From Pseudomonas mangrovi (lineage in GTDB: Bacteria > Pseudomonadota > Gammaproteobacteria > Pseudomonadales > Pseudomonadaceae): a stretch of DNA of 64,000 bases. Every line of letters starts with the position of its first letter. The first letter of the stretch is position 1. The notes under the pieces are model-generated. The model was given only the letters and a program-made list of their open reading frames with translations, was not told where the DNA came from and did no database searches. The position numbers and the translations under genes are program-made. Location of the stretch: contig NZ_QASN01000020.1 in NCBI RefSeq assembly GCF_003052585.1, positions 310,001 through 374,000 on the forward strand, given 5' to 3'. Of this stretch, positions 7,789-15,984 are shown piece after piece.

Positions 7789-9030
7789 TCAGCTCGAGGG
7801 CGTGCGCCGGGCTTTGGGTTCGGCCGGCGGCAGCAGGCCGTCGGCGCGGAACATCGCCTTGATCCCGCGAATCGCCTGACGTGTGCGGTCCTGGTTCTCG
7901 ATCAGGGCGAAGCGCACGTGGTCATCGCCATAGTCACCGAAGCCGATACCGGGCGAGACGCAGACCTTGGCCTCCAGCAGCAGCTTCTTGGCGAACTCCA
8001 GCGAGCCCAGATGGGCATAGGCCGGCGGGATCTTGGCCCAGATGTACATCGAGGCCTTGGGGTTCTCGACCATCCAGCCGAGCTCGTGCAGCCCTTTTAC
8101 CAGCACGTTGCGGCGCTGCCGGTAGTGCTCGGCGATGTCGTGCACGCACTGCTGATCGCCTTCCAGCGCGGCGATGGCCGCCACCTGCAGCGGGGTGAAG
8201 GTGCCGTAGTCGTGATAGCTCTTGATCCGCGCCAGGGCGCTGACCAGTTCGGGGTTGCCGACCATGAAGCCGATCCGCCAGCCCGCCATGTTGTAGCTCT
8301 TGGACAGGGTAAAGAACTCCACCGCGATGTCCTTGGCGCCTTCGACCTGCATGATCGAGGGGGCCTTCCAGCCGTCATAGACGATATCGGCGTAGGCCAG
8401 GTCGTGTACCACCAGCACGTCGTACTGCTTCGCCAGGGCGACCACGCGTTCGAAGAAGTCCAGCTCGACGCACTGCGCGGTCGGGTTGGAAGGAAAACCC
8501 AGGATCATCATCTTCGGCTTGGGAATCGACTCGCGGATCGCCCGCTCCAGTTCGGCGAAGAAATCCACCCCCGGTACCAGTGGCACCGAGCGCACCTGGG
8601 CGCCGGCAATCACCGCGCCGTAGATGTGGATCGGGTAGCTCGGGTTGGGCACCAGCACGGTATCGCCATGATCCAGGGTTGCCAGCATCAGATGCGCCAG
8701 GCCTTCCTTGGAGCCGATGGTGACGATGGCTTCGCTGTCGGGGTCGATTTCCACCGCGTAGCGCTCCTGGTACCAGCGCGAAATGGCCCGGCGCAGACGC
8801 GGGATGCCGCGCGAGGTCGAGTAGCCGTGAGTATCTTCGCGGCGTGCGGTGGTGCAGAGCTTTTCGACGATGTGCGGCGGCGTGGCGCCGTCGGGGTTGC
8901 CCATGCTGAAGTCGATGATGTCCTCGCCGCGGCGGCGGGCAGCCATCTTCAGCTCGGCGGTGATATTGAAAACGTAGGGGGGCAGGCGGTCGATGCGCGC
9001 AAAACGGCGCCCGGGACGGGAGTCGGTCAT
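7789..9030 (-). CDS. alaC: Alanine transaminase, AlaC type (PLP-dependent class I aminotransferase)
   Basis: This 413-residue fold-type I aminotransferase is predicted to interconvert pyruvate plus glutamate and alanine plus 2-oxoglutarate. The PLP-binding Lys is K244 in TLSKSYNMAGWRIGF. Other family marks are SMGNPDGATPPHIVEKL near the N-terminus, PNPSYPIH at 128-135 and the Asp of HDLAYAD at 210-214. GAGGAAGAC lies directly before the ATG. It sits between nitrate uptake and nitrate sensing genes; this may be chance, or may reflect linkage of nitrogen assimilation to amino-group transfer. A second, distinct alanine-type aminotransferase lies at 35979-37190. Confidence 0.85.
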   Translation of the reverse strand: MTDSRPGRRFARIDRLPPYVFNITAELKMAARRRGEDIIDFSMGNPDGATPPHIVEKLCTTARREDTHGYSTSRGIPRLRRAISRWYQERYAVEIDPDSEAIVTIGSKEGLAHLMLATLDHGDTVLVPNPSYPIHIYGAVIAGAQVRSVPLVPGVDFFAELERAIRESIPKPKMMILGFPSNPTAQCVELDFFERVVALAKQYDVLVVHDLAYADIVYDGWKAPSIMQVEGAKDIAVEFFTLSKSYNMAGWRIGFMVGNPELVSALARIKSYHDYGTFTPLQVAAIAALEGDQQCVHDIAEHYRQRRNVLVKGLHELGWMVENPKASMYIWAKIPPAYAHLGSLEFAKKLLLEAKVCVSPGIGFGDYGDDHVRFALIENQDRTRQAIRGIKAMFRADGLLPPAEPKARRTPSS

Positions 9031-9609
9031 GTCTTCCTCGATGTACGTAAGCGCCCGGAACCGTCCGAGCGACGCTGGCCGACTGAGCGGCCTGGCGGGA
9101 AGATAAACGCGCGAGCGCCGGGCTTCAAGCGGGCGATCGCTGGTTTGCGTGGTTTATTGGGGAATTTTGCAGTTGGTGCGTGGCGCTGTGCCTTTTCCTC
9201 GCCAGCCGGGACAATTCGCCGAGGGCGGGTGAGGGGGTGTTGCAGCGATCTCCCTCTGATCATGGGTAGGCCTTGTCAGGGCACCCTGCAAGCTGGCGCA
9301 TCCTTCATCCGGCGCTGCGCGCCACCTCCTCCCGGAGGGAGAAGGACAGCTGTGGGGCGACGGCGCTGTATGGTTCTACAGAGCTGCAGGGCATGCACCG
9401 CTTTTCCCTCTCCATCGGGAGAGGGTGCCGAAGGCGGGTGAGGGATGGTTGGCGTAACTCGCAGCCCTGTGAGTGGCTCAGGCGGTGTTCGGTACCTTGC
9501 ACTCCGCCTCATCTCATCCGGCGCCGCGGGTGAGCGATGTTTTGGCTGCGGAGTGTGCTTGTCGGTGGCCCGAACCCCGAAAGCTTCCAGCCTGCGCTGA
9601 AAGCGACGC
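9031..9609. other. Intergenic region with dispersed-repeat remnants
   Basis: This 579-bp gap between alaC and nasT has no supportable gene. It contains fragments of a common pseudomonad intergenic repeat: GCCGAGGGCGGGTGAGGG-like blocks at about 9219-9237 and 9427-9445, CTCCCGGAGGGAGAAGG near 9329-9346 and CCCTCTCC/GGGAGAGGG pairs near 9408-9424. These can form several hairpins. No clean terminator for nasT is evident. Confidence 0.6.
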
Positions 9610-10188
9610 CTAGCCGCCCAGCATGTCGTGCATGGCGATGATCTGTTCGGCCACCTGGATCAGCTTCTGCTGCCGGCTCATCGCCTGACGGCGCATCAGG
9701 GTGTAGGCCTCTTCCTCGTTGCAGCTTTTCATCTTCATCAGCAGGCCCTTGGCCAGTTCGATGCGCTTGCGTTCGGCCAGTTGTGCCTCGCGCGCCTGCA
9801 GCTGTGCGCGTAGCGCCTGCTCACTCTCGAAACGGGCCATGGCGACGTCGAGAATCGGTTGCAGGCGTTCGGCCTGGATGCCTTCGACGATGTAGGCGCT
9901 GACCCCGGACTGGATCGCCTGGCGCATCACGTTGGGGTCGTGCTCGTCGGTGAACATGACGATCGGCCGGGGCTGGTCGCGACTGACCAGGACCACCTGT
10001 TCCATCACGTCACGGCCTGGCGACTCGCTGTCGATCAGCACCACATCGGGGCGTACGGCCTCGACGCGGGCGGGCAGGTCGATGACCAAGCCTGACTCGT
10101 CGATGACCTCGAAACCCGCTTCGCTGAGGGCGTTCTTCAGCCGGCCGACCTTCTTCGGTGTGTCGTTGATCAGGAGAATGCGTAGCAT
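9610..10188 (-). CDS. nasT: ANTAR-domain antiterminator of nitrate assimilation
   Basis: This 192-residue RNA-binding response regulator has an N-terminal receiver-like domain (residues 3-120), with an Asp at 53 in LIDSES, and a C-terminal ANTAR domain (about 135-190). The core IELAKGLLMKMKSCNEEEAYTLMRRQAM carries the conserved pattern. In characterised NasS/NasT systems, NasS sequesters NasT until nitrate or nitrite is present. Free NasT then binds a two-hairpin leader and blocks termination. It starts 9 nt after nasS, in the same operon. Two such leaders are visible here, upstream of nrtA and of nasS. Confidence 0.92.
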   Translation of the reverse strand: MLRILLINDTPKKVGRLKNALSEAGFEVIDESGLVIDLPARVEAVRPDVVLIDSESPGRDVMEQVVLVSRDQPRPIVMFTDEHDPNVMRQAIQSGVSAYIVEGIQAERLQPILDVAMARFESEQALRAQLQAREAQLAERKRIELAKGLLMKMKSCNEEEAYTLMRRQAMSRQQKLIQVAEQIIAMHDMLGG

Positions 10189-10197
10189 GCGGCCCCC

Positions 10198-11421
10198 TTA
10201 TCGAGCGACGTGAGCGGCGGCGACAGTAGCACGCGCGTGGATGTCGAAGCTGGCGGCGTAGCCTGCCGGGTCATTGCCGTCCCAGACGCGTCCGTCGATC
10301 AGTGTCGAGCGTCGCATCTGCTGCTCGGGCACGGCGATGTCGAGCGCGGCACAGGCATCGCGATAGATATCCAGGCGGTGGATCTGGCGAGCCAGGCCGA
10401 GATAGTCCGGATCTTCCCTGAGCAGGCCCCAGCGGCGGAACTGGGTCAGGAACCAGATGCCATCGGACAGCCAGGGGAAATTGACTTCACCGTTGGCGAA
10501 GAAACGCAGTGGATGAGCGTCGAGCCAGGCGTGACCGAGGCCATCCTCGTACTGGCCGAGAAAGCGCGGCTGAATGGCGGAGAGCGGGGCGTCGACATAC
10601 TCGCTGCCGCTGATCAGCTGTGCGGTGCTGCGCTTGTTTTCCTCGCTGGCTTCGATGAAGCGGCTGGCTTCCAGCACCGCCATGCTCAGTGCGCGGGCAG
10701 TGTTCGGATAGGCCTCGGCAAAGGCTGCGGTAACCCCCAGGACCTTTTCCGGATGGTCCGGCCAGATCATCTGGCTGGTAGCCAGGGTGAAACCCTGGTT
10801 CTGTTCCACTGCGACTGCGCCCCAGGGGCCGCCCGCGCAGAAACCGTCGATGCGGCCGGCCTGCAGGTGGGCCACCATCTGCGGCGGCGGCACCACCAGG
10901 GTACTGACGTCTTCCAGCGGATGGACGCCCTGGCTGGCCAGCCAGTAGTTCAGCCACATGGCATGGGTGCCGGTCGGAAGGGTCTGGGCGAAGGTCAGTT
11001 TGCGCGCACCGCTCTGGTGCGCACGGGCACGCAGCGCCTCGGCAGTGACCACGCCTGCGTCACGTAACGCAGCGGACAGATTGATCGCCTGGCCGTTCTG
11101 GCTCAGGGCCATGAGGATGGCCATTTCGGCAGGCGCGCCGGAAAGGCCCAGATGAATACCGTAAACCTGGCCGTAGAGCATCTGCGCTGCGTCCAGCTCT
11201 CCACTGAGCAACTTGTCACGCAGTACCGCCCAGGACGCCTGGCGCTTCAGGTTCAGGGTCAGGCCGTAGGGCTGGGCAAAGCCTTGCGTGGCGGCGACTA
11301 TCAGCGACGCGGAGTCGGTCAGGGCCATGAAGCCTAGGTCGAGAGCGCTCTTTTCCGGCGCGTCTGAACCGGCCACCCAGGCCAGGGGATTGCTCGTCGT
11401 ATTGCAGTGCTGTTCGCTCAT
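10198..11421 (-). CDS. nasS: Cytosolic nitrate/nitrite sensor, NasT-sequestering protein
   Basis: This 407-residue NrtA-like ligand-binding protein has no signal peptide, as expected for NasS. It shares with NrtA the blocks LGFMALTDSASLIVAATQGF, the region VVPPPQMVAHLQAGRIDGFCAGGPWG and LTQFRRWGL. It is predicted to bind nitrate or nitrite in the cytoplasm and release NasT. It precedes nasT by 9 nt. Its own transcription starts at a near-perfect sigma54 promoter and passes through an ANTAR-type leader, so the sensor operon may be under its own output. Confidence 0.92.
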   Translation of the reverse strand: MSEQHCNTTSNPLAWVAGSDAPEKSALDLGFMALTDSASLIVAATQGFAQPYGLTLNLKRQASWAVLRDKLLSGELDAAQMLYGQVYGIHLGLSGAPAEMAILMALSQNGQAINLSAALRDAGVVTAEALRARAHQSGARKLTFAQTLPTGTHAMWLNYWLASQGVHPLEDVSTLVVPPPQMVAHLQAGRIDGFCAGGPWGAVAVEQNQGFTLATSQMIWPDHPEKVLGVTAAFAEAYPNTARALSMAVLEASRFIEASEENKRSTAQLISGSEYVDAPLSAIQPRFLGQYEDGLGHAWLDAHPLRFFANGEVNFPWLSDGIWFLTQFRRWGLLREDPDYLGLARQIHRLDIYRDACAALDIAVPEQQMRRSTLIDGRVWDGNDPAGYAASFDIHARATVAAAHVAR

Positions 11422-11441
11422 CGCCTATTCCGCCAGTGAAC

Positions 11442-11524
11442 AAAAAAACGCCGCCCCGACGACCGTTTACCGGAGGTCGAGAGCGACGCCATTGTCGATG
11501 AAGCGCTCCGCCGTTGGAACGCTT
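11442..11524 (-). promoter_or_regulatory. NasT (ANTAR) antitermination leader of nasS-nasT: hairpins P1, P2 and overlapping terminator
   Basis: On the minus strand, P1 (11524-11501) has a 9-bp stem AAGCGTTCC/GGAGCGCTT and hexaloop AACGGC, the same loop as P1 of the nrtA leader. P2 (11497-11484) has stem CGAC/GTCG and hexaloop AATGGC. Both loops have A1 and G4. The 3' arm of P2 is part of the 5' arm of an imperfect GC-rich stem (CTCGACC pairing with GGTCGTCGGGG and flanks) that runs into seven T residues (11448-11442), a typical terminator. The layout implies NasT autoregulation. Confidence 0.85.
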
Positions 11525-11540
11525 TCCATGTTCGGCTTGA

Positions 11541-11556
11541 AGCAAGCGATGTGCCA
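11541..11556 (-). promoter_or_regulatory. Sigma54 (-24/-12) promoter of nasS-nasT
   Basis: The minus-strand sequence TGGCACATCGCTTGCT matches the consensus TGGCACR-N4-TTGCW at every defined position. Predicted start is near 11530, a few bases before hairpin P1. It lies between the terminator of the upstream lipoprotein gene and the leader. Confidence 0.85.
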
Positions 11557-11562
11557 TAACGT

Positions 11563-11585
11563 GAAAACCCCGCCGGAGCGGGGTT
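11563..11585 (-). terminator. Intrinsic terminator of the YgdI/YgdR lipoprotein gene
   Basis: The minus-strand hairpin AACCCCGC-TCCG-GCGGGGTT is followed by TTC. It lies 22 nt after the stop at 11607 and insulates the nasS promoter. Confidence 0.8.
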
Positions 11586-11606
11586 GCCTGGTCATGCGCA
11601 AGGAAC

Positions 11607-11816
11607 TCAGCGCTCGATCACGCTCCTCACGGTGTTCTGCGGAATCTGGTGTTTGCGGCCGTCGCTGTCCTCGAACTCAAGCAGCCCACTGTCGCTGTCC
11701 ATGTACGGTTTGCCCTCGCTGGTATGGACGGTACCGTCGTCGGTGATGATCAGGTATTCGCTGGCGCAGCCAGCCAGACCGACTGCGAGGAATGCGGCAA
11801 GAATCAGATGCTTCAT
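11607..11816 (-). CDS. YgdI/YgdR family small lipoprotein
   Basis: This 69-residue lipoprotein has lipobox GLAGC (Cys17). The mature part is a single small beta-rich domain with the family pattern YLIITDDGTVHTSEGKP followed by LLEFEDSDGRKHQI. Function is unknown in the family. It is monocistronic, with its own terminator. Confidence 0.9.
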   Translation of the reverse strand: MKHLILAAFLAVGLAGCASEYLIITDDGTVHTSEGKPYMDSDSGLLEFEDSDGRKHQIPQNTVRSVIER

Positions 11817-12200
11817 GGCGATGCTCCTTGGTTGAATGGCCGCCTGTCGGCCTTGCTTGCACTAAAGCCGCTGGTCGAACGCCCAGCAAGGCGATTTCCG
11901 AAAAATCGTCCAACCGCAGCGGGCGGGCAGATGACCGCTCATTTGCGATCTTCCGGCCGTACAGGCAAAGACAGCAGGGCATCTGTCTGCGTTCCGCTTG
12001 CAGTGGATGCCGGGGCAGGTCGAAGCCTGAGTGAGGGTGTGGCGCTTGAGCAGAGTGGATAGGACGGGCTGCTGTTGGCAGGGGGCGGGAATCGCCACCC
12101 GGACGAAATCATTCGCGGGGGGACGCGTTGATCGGGCCCCGCGCTGCCACAAATCGACGCAGTGCTTTGCGGCGGCGCGATAGCGGTGGGTCAGGAATGA
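11817..12200. other. Intergenic region, no gene seen
   Basis: This stretch of about 384 bp between acnB and the YgdI-type gene should hold the latter's promoter. I find no RNA gene, repeat or frame with a ribosome site that I would defend. Confidence 0.4.
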
Positions 12201-12235
12201 AAAAGCCCCGCGCTGGCGAGCCAGGCGGGGCTTTT
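12201..12235 (-). terminator. Intrinsic terminator of acnB
   Basis: AAAAGCCCCGC pairs with GCGGGGCTTTT, with an inner CTGG/CCAG stem, and T residues follow on the minus strand. It lies 17 nt beyond the acnB stop. Confidence 0.9.
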
Positions 12236-12251
12236 CGTTACCGCGAGAGGA

Positions 12252-14858
12252 TTACAGCTGCAGGGCCGGGATCTTGGCCTTGGCAGCAGCGTCCTTGTAC
12301 TCGGCGATCTGGTCGAAGGACAGGTAACGGTAGATATCGGCAGCCATGCTGTCGATGTTCTTCGCGTATTCCATGTACTCCGCAACCGTCGGCAGCTTGC
12401 CGATGATCGAGGCGACCGCCGCCAGCTCCGCCGAGGCTAGGTAGACGTTGGTGGCGTCACCCAGGCGGTTGGGGAAGTTGCGGGTGGAGGTCGAGACCAC
12501 GGTGGCACCGGTCTCTACGCGAGCCTGGTTGCCCATGCACAGCGAGCAGCCTGGCATTTCCATGCGCGCGCCAGCCTTGCCGTAGATGCCGTAGTAGCCT
12601 TCCTCGGTCAGCTGGTGCTGATCCATCTTGGTCGGCGGAGCCAGCCACAGACGGGTCGGAATGCCGCCCTTGACCTGATCCAGCAGCTTTCCGGCAGCGC
12701 GGAAGTGGCCGATGTTGGTCATGCAGGAACCGATGAATACTTCGTCGATCTTCTCGCCAGCGACGCTGGAGAGCAGACGGGCATCGTCCGGGTCGTTCGG
12801 CGCGCAGAGCACAGGCTCCTTGACGTCGGCCAGATCGATTTCGATCACGGCGGCGTACTCGGCGTCCTTGTCGGCTTCCAGCAGCTTCGGATCGGCCAGC
12901 CAGGCTTCCATGGCCCGGGCGCGTCGCTCGAGGGTGCGGGGGTCGCCGTAACCTTCGCCGATCATCCAGCGCAGCATGGTGATGTTCGACTTCAGGTACT
13001 CGGCGATGGCGCTTTCCGGCAGCTTGATGGTGCAACCGGCAGCCGAACGCTCGGCGGAGGCGTCGGACAGCTCGAACGCCTGCTCGACGGTCAGCTCGTC
13101 CAGACCTTCGATCTCGAGGATGCGGCCGGAGAAGATGTTCTTCTTGCCCTTCTTCTCGACGGTCAGCAGCCCAGCCTGGATGGCGTAGTAGGGGATGGCG
13201 TGGACCAGGTCACGCAGGGTGATGCCCGGTTGCAGCTTGCCCTTGAAGCGCACCAGTACCGACTCCGGCATGTCCAGCGGCATGACGCCGGTGGCAGCGG
13301 CGAAGGCGACCAGGCCGGAACCGGCTGGGAAGGAGATGCCCATCGGGAAGCGGGTGTGCGAGTCGCCACCGGTGCCGACGGTGTCCGGCAGCAGCATGCG
13401 GTTCAGCCAGCTGTGGATGATGCCGTCACCCGGACGCAGGGACACGCCGCTGCGGTTCATGATGAAGTCCGGCAGGGTGTGGTGGGTGGTGACGTCGATC
13501 GGCTTCGGATAGGCCGCGGTGTGGCAGAAGGACTGCATCACCAGATCAGCGGAGAAGCCCAGGCAAGCCAGGTCCTTCAGCTCGTCGCGGGTCATCGGGC
13601 CGGTGGTGTCCTGGGAACCGACGGTGGTCATCTTCGGCTCGCAATAGGTGCCCGGACGCACGCCCTGGCCTTCCTGCAGGCCGCAGGCACGACCGACCAT
13701 CTTCTGGGCCAGGGTGAAGCCCTTGCCACTGTCAGCCGGGGCTTCCGGCTTCTTGAACAGGGTCGACGGCGCCAGGCCCAGTTCGGCACGCGCCTTCTCG
13801 GTCAGGCCGCGGCCGATGATCAGCGGAATACGGCCACCGGCGCGTACTTCGTCGAGCAGCACGTCGGTCTTCAGCTGGAAGGTGGTGACCAGCTCGTCGC
13901 TGCCATTGCGACGTACTTCGCCCTTGAGCGGGTAGACGTCGATGACGTCGCCCATGGCCAGGTTGCTGCAATCGAACTCGATCGGCAGGGCACCGGCGTC
14001 TTCCATGGTGTTGTAGAAGATCGGGGCGATCTTGGTGCCGAAGCAGAAACCACCGGCGCGCTTGTTCGGTACGAACGGAATGTCGTCACCGAAGAACCAC
14101 AGCACCGAGTTGGTGGCGGATTTGCGCGAGGAGCCGGTACCGACCACGTCACCGACGTAGGCGACCGGGAAGCCTTTGGCTTTCAGTGCTTCCATCTGCT
14201 TGATCGGGCCAACCGAGCCGGGAACGTCCGGGTTGATGCCGTCACGAGCCATTTTCAGCATGGCCAGGGCGTGCAGCGGGATGTCCGGGCGCGACCAGGC
14301 GTCAGGTGCCGGCGACAGGTCGTCGGTGTTGGTTTCGCCGGTGACCTTGAATACGGTCAGGCTGACTTTTTCGGGCACTGCCGGGCGGCTGGTGAACCAC
14401 TCGCCGTCGGCCCAGGACTGCATGACGGCCTTGGCGGCAGCATTGCCGGCCTTGGCTTTTTCGGCGACGTCGTGGAAGGCGTCGAACATCAGCAGGGTGT
14501 GTTTGAGTTTCTCGGCGGCCACTTGCGCCAGATCGGTGTCCAGCGCTTCGACCAGGGTGGCAATGTTGTAGCCGCCCTGCATGGTGCCGAGCAGCTCGAC
14601 GGCGTGCTGCTTGCTGACCAGCGGCGAGGTGGCCTCACCGTTGACGATGGCAGAGAGGAAACCGGCTTTGACGTAGGCGGCTTCGTCAACGCCCGGCGGG
14701 ACACGATTGGTCAGCAGATCAAGCAGATAGGCTTCTTCGCCAGCGGGCGGGTTCTTCAGCAGTTCAACCAGACCTGCAGTCTGCTCGGCGTTCAGCGGCT
14801 GGGGCACGATGCCCTGAGCGGCACGCTCTTCTACGTGTTTGCGATAGGCTTCAAGCAC
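12252..14858 (-). CDS. acnB: Aconitate hydratase B (2-methylisocitrate dehydratase activity likely)
   Basis: This 868-residue TCA-cycle enzyme isomerises citrate and isocitrate. The [4Fe-4S] ligands are Cys712 in SCMTNIG and Cys771/Cys774 in CSLCMGNQ, at the positions usual for AcnB. Domain order is the AcnB one: N-terminal HEAT-like domain, then the swivel domain (about 170-380), then catalytic domains 1-3. Length equals that of enterobacterial AcnB. The start is GTG with GAGGG 8 nt upstream. A second role as an iron-responsive mRNA-binding protein is known for the family but cannot be seen here. Confidence 0.95.
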   Translation of the reverse strand: MLEAYRKHVEERAAQGIVPQPLNAEQTAGLVELLKNPPAGEEAYLLDLLTNRVPPGVDEAAYVKAGFLSAIVNGEATSPLVSKQHAVELLGTMQGGYNIATLVEALDTDLAQVAAEKLKHTLLMFDAFHDVAEKAKAGNAAAKAVMQSWADGEWFTSRPAVPEKVSLTVFKVTGETNTDDLSPAPDAWSRPDIPLHALAMLKMARDGINPDVPGSVGPIKQMEALKAKGFPVAYVGDVVGTGSSRKSATNSVLWFFGDDIPFVPNKRAGGFCFGTKIAPIFYNTMEDAGALPIEFDCSNLAMGDVIDVYPLKGEVRRNGSDELVTTFQLKTDVLLDEVRAGGRIPLIIGRGLTEKARAELGLAPSTLFKKPEAPADSGKGFTLAQKMVGRACGLQEGQGVRPGTYCEPKMTTVGSQDTTGPMTRDELKDLACLGFSADLVMQSFCHTAAYPKPIDVTTHHTLPDFIMNRSGVSLRPGDGIIHSWLNRMLLPDTVGTGGDSHTRFPMGISFPAGSGLVAFAAATGVMPLDMPESVLVRFKGKLQPGITLRDLVHAIPYYAIQAGLLTVEKKGKKNIFSGRILEIEGLDELTVEQAFELSDASAERSAAGCTIKLPESAIAEYLKSNITMLRWMIGEGYGDPRTLERRARAMEAWLADPKLLEADKDAEYAAVIEIDLADVKEPVLCAPNDPDDARLLSSVAGEKIDEVFIGSCMTNIGHFRAAGKLLDQVKGGIPTRLWLAPPTKMDQHQLTEEGYYGIYGKAGARMEMPGCSLCMGNQARVETGATVVSTSTRNFPNRLGDATNVYLASAELAAVASIIGKLPTVAEYMEYAKNIDSMAADIYRYLSFDQIAEYKDAAAKAKIPALQL

Positions 14859-15228
14859 AGTATTTCCCTCATCAGTAGTCCCAAGGGGTGTCCGGGACGT
14901 TTTGCGAAATTCCCAGGAGTCCTGCGCGCACAGCGACTTTTTGAGTCGCCCGGCCAGGGCTGCAAGGGACTTCCACCAAAGAAGCTGCTTTCAAAGTTTT
15001 ACGCAGGGGCTGGGTGCGATGGGCGCACCCGCTGGGCCTGATGACTGTGCTCGTGACGCTTTGAAAACAGCTTCGATCGGACAGTGGCGCCGAAAACGGC
15101 GGAGCGATTCTAATGGAATTCGCTGCCAAAGGTAAGCTAAAAGCCCCGAACCGGACGGGGTGATAGACCCTAGACAAAGGGCTAAGATGGCGCCCTTCGC
15201 AAAGCTGCGCCGTCGTTCGAAATTCCTC
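14859..15228. other. Divergent acnB/DUF1289 upstream region with a large conserved stem
   Basis: The 370-bp region contains a 16-bp inverted repeat, 14981-14996 with 15059-15074 (fully paired in RNA counting one G-U). It encloses a 7-bp hairpin GGGTGCG/CGCACCC at 15012-15030. On the acnB strand the structure lies about 120-220 nt before the GTG and could be a leader element. No frame with a ribosome site is seen in the interval. Confidence 0.45.
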
Positions 15229-15690
15229 ATGTCCGAGTCTCCCATCAGCACCCCCTGCGTCGGCCGCTGTTCGACCGTGTTCGGTGATCTGGTCTGCCGC
15301 GGCTGCAAGCGCTTCCTGCACGAGGTCGTGGACTGGAATCGCTACCCGGATACGCAGAAGCAGGCCGTCTGGCAGCGCCTCGATCAGTTGCTCGATCAGG
15401 TGATGCGAGCGCACGTCGAGGTCTTCGCGCCGCAGCGGCTGGCGGAGGCGTTGCAGAGTCATCGTCTTGACGGGAGCGGGCGGCCGGCCTACTGCCAGGC
15501 GTATCTGCTGATCAGTCGCGTGCAGCGCCTGGGCTCGCTCGCCGCTTGCGGCATCAGCCTGCTGCCGGCCTTCGCCGACTGGCCGCTGCCGCGCCTGCGT
15601 GATGCCATCGACGACGCCTATTTCGTTCTGTCCGAGGCGCACTACCAGCGCTATATCGTCCCGGCAGCGCCAGCGAAAAAACGTCCCTAG
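15229..15690 (+). CDS. DUF1289 family protein
   Basis: This 153-residue protein begins MSESPISTPCVGRC and contains the DUF1289 Cys pattern C-x3-C-x7-C-x2-C (TPCVGRCSTVFGDLVCRGC), which may bind a metal, in the first 35 residues. The rest has no assigned domain. The start is chosen because the family Cys block lies close to the N-terminus. An upstream in-frame ATG at 15187 would add a basic tail and has no better ribosome site. Function is unknown. Confidence 0.8.
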   Translation: MSESPISTPCVGRCSTVFGDLVCRGCKRFLHEVVDWNRYPDTQKQAVWQRLDQLLDQVMRAHVEVFAPQRLAEALQSHRLDGSGRPAYCQAYLLISRVQRLGSLAACGISLLPAFADWPLPRLRDAIDDAYFVLSEAHYQRYIVPAAPAKKRP

Positions 15691-15722
15691 CCGCCGGCGA
15701 GGCCCCGGCGGATTGCGCCGCG

Positions 15723-15794
15723 GGCGGCTAATCCGCTCTACGAAAGCGACGTGGCTGCTCTGTAGGGCGCAATAAGCGCAGCGCATTGCGCCGG
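15723..15794. repeat. GTAGGGCGCA-type intergenic repeat, copy A
   Basis: This 72-bp unit begins GGCGGCTAATCCGC and ends with a GCGCAATAAGCGC/GCGCATTGCGCC palindromic part. It is nearly identical to copy B, 133 bp downstream. Confidence 0.75.
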
Positions 15795-15855
15795 TGCTTC
15801 TGTCTTTTGCGTTCGGTCGCTGGCTTTGCGGGAGGTCCCGACGGTTTACGGGGCA

Positions 15856-15928
15856 GGCGGCTAATCCGCCCTACGAAAGCGACGTGGCTGCTGCGTAGGG
15901 CGCACTAAGTGCAGTGCATTGTGCCGGG
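15856..15928. repeat. GTAGGGCGCA-type intergenic repeat, copy B
   Basis: Same unit and orientation as copy A, with scattered substitutions (CTAAGTGCAGTGCATTGTGCC for the AAGCGCAGCGCATTGCGCC part). Only two units are present and the spacer is unrelated to phage-like spacers, so this is an intergenic repeat and not CRISPR. Confidence 0.75.
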
Positions 15929-15942
15929 GGGGTCGAGCCCAT

Positions 15943-15967
15943 AAAAAAGCCGCCCGGTGGGCGGCTT
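15943..15967. terminator. Bidirectional-looking terminator at the usp 3' end
   Basis: AAGCCGCCC/GGGCGGCTT with loop GGT has an A-run on the left, which reads as a T-run for the minus-strand stress-protein gene ending at 15985. Confidence 0.85.
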
Positions 15968-15984
15968 CTTCTGTTGCGGTTGGG

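Noticed and set aside
7528..9441. 637-residue plus-strand open frame opposite alaC
   Set aside because: Antisense shadow; alaC has a full set of family motifs and a ribosome site.
11442..11490. Reading the hairpin before nasS as the terminator of the upstream lipoprotein gene
   Set aside because: That gene already has its own terminator at 11563-11585, and a sigma54 promoter lies between the two, so the second hairpin belongs to the nasS leader.
12615..15041. 808-residue plus-strand open frame opposite acnB
   Set aside because: Low-complexity Gly/Val/Gln/Asp mirror of a highly biased gene; acnB on the minus strand is certain.
15723..15928. Possible CRISPR array
   Set aside because: Only two repeat units of 72 bp, far longer than CRISPR repeats, with no cas genes in the window.
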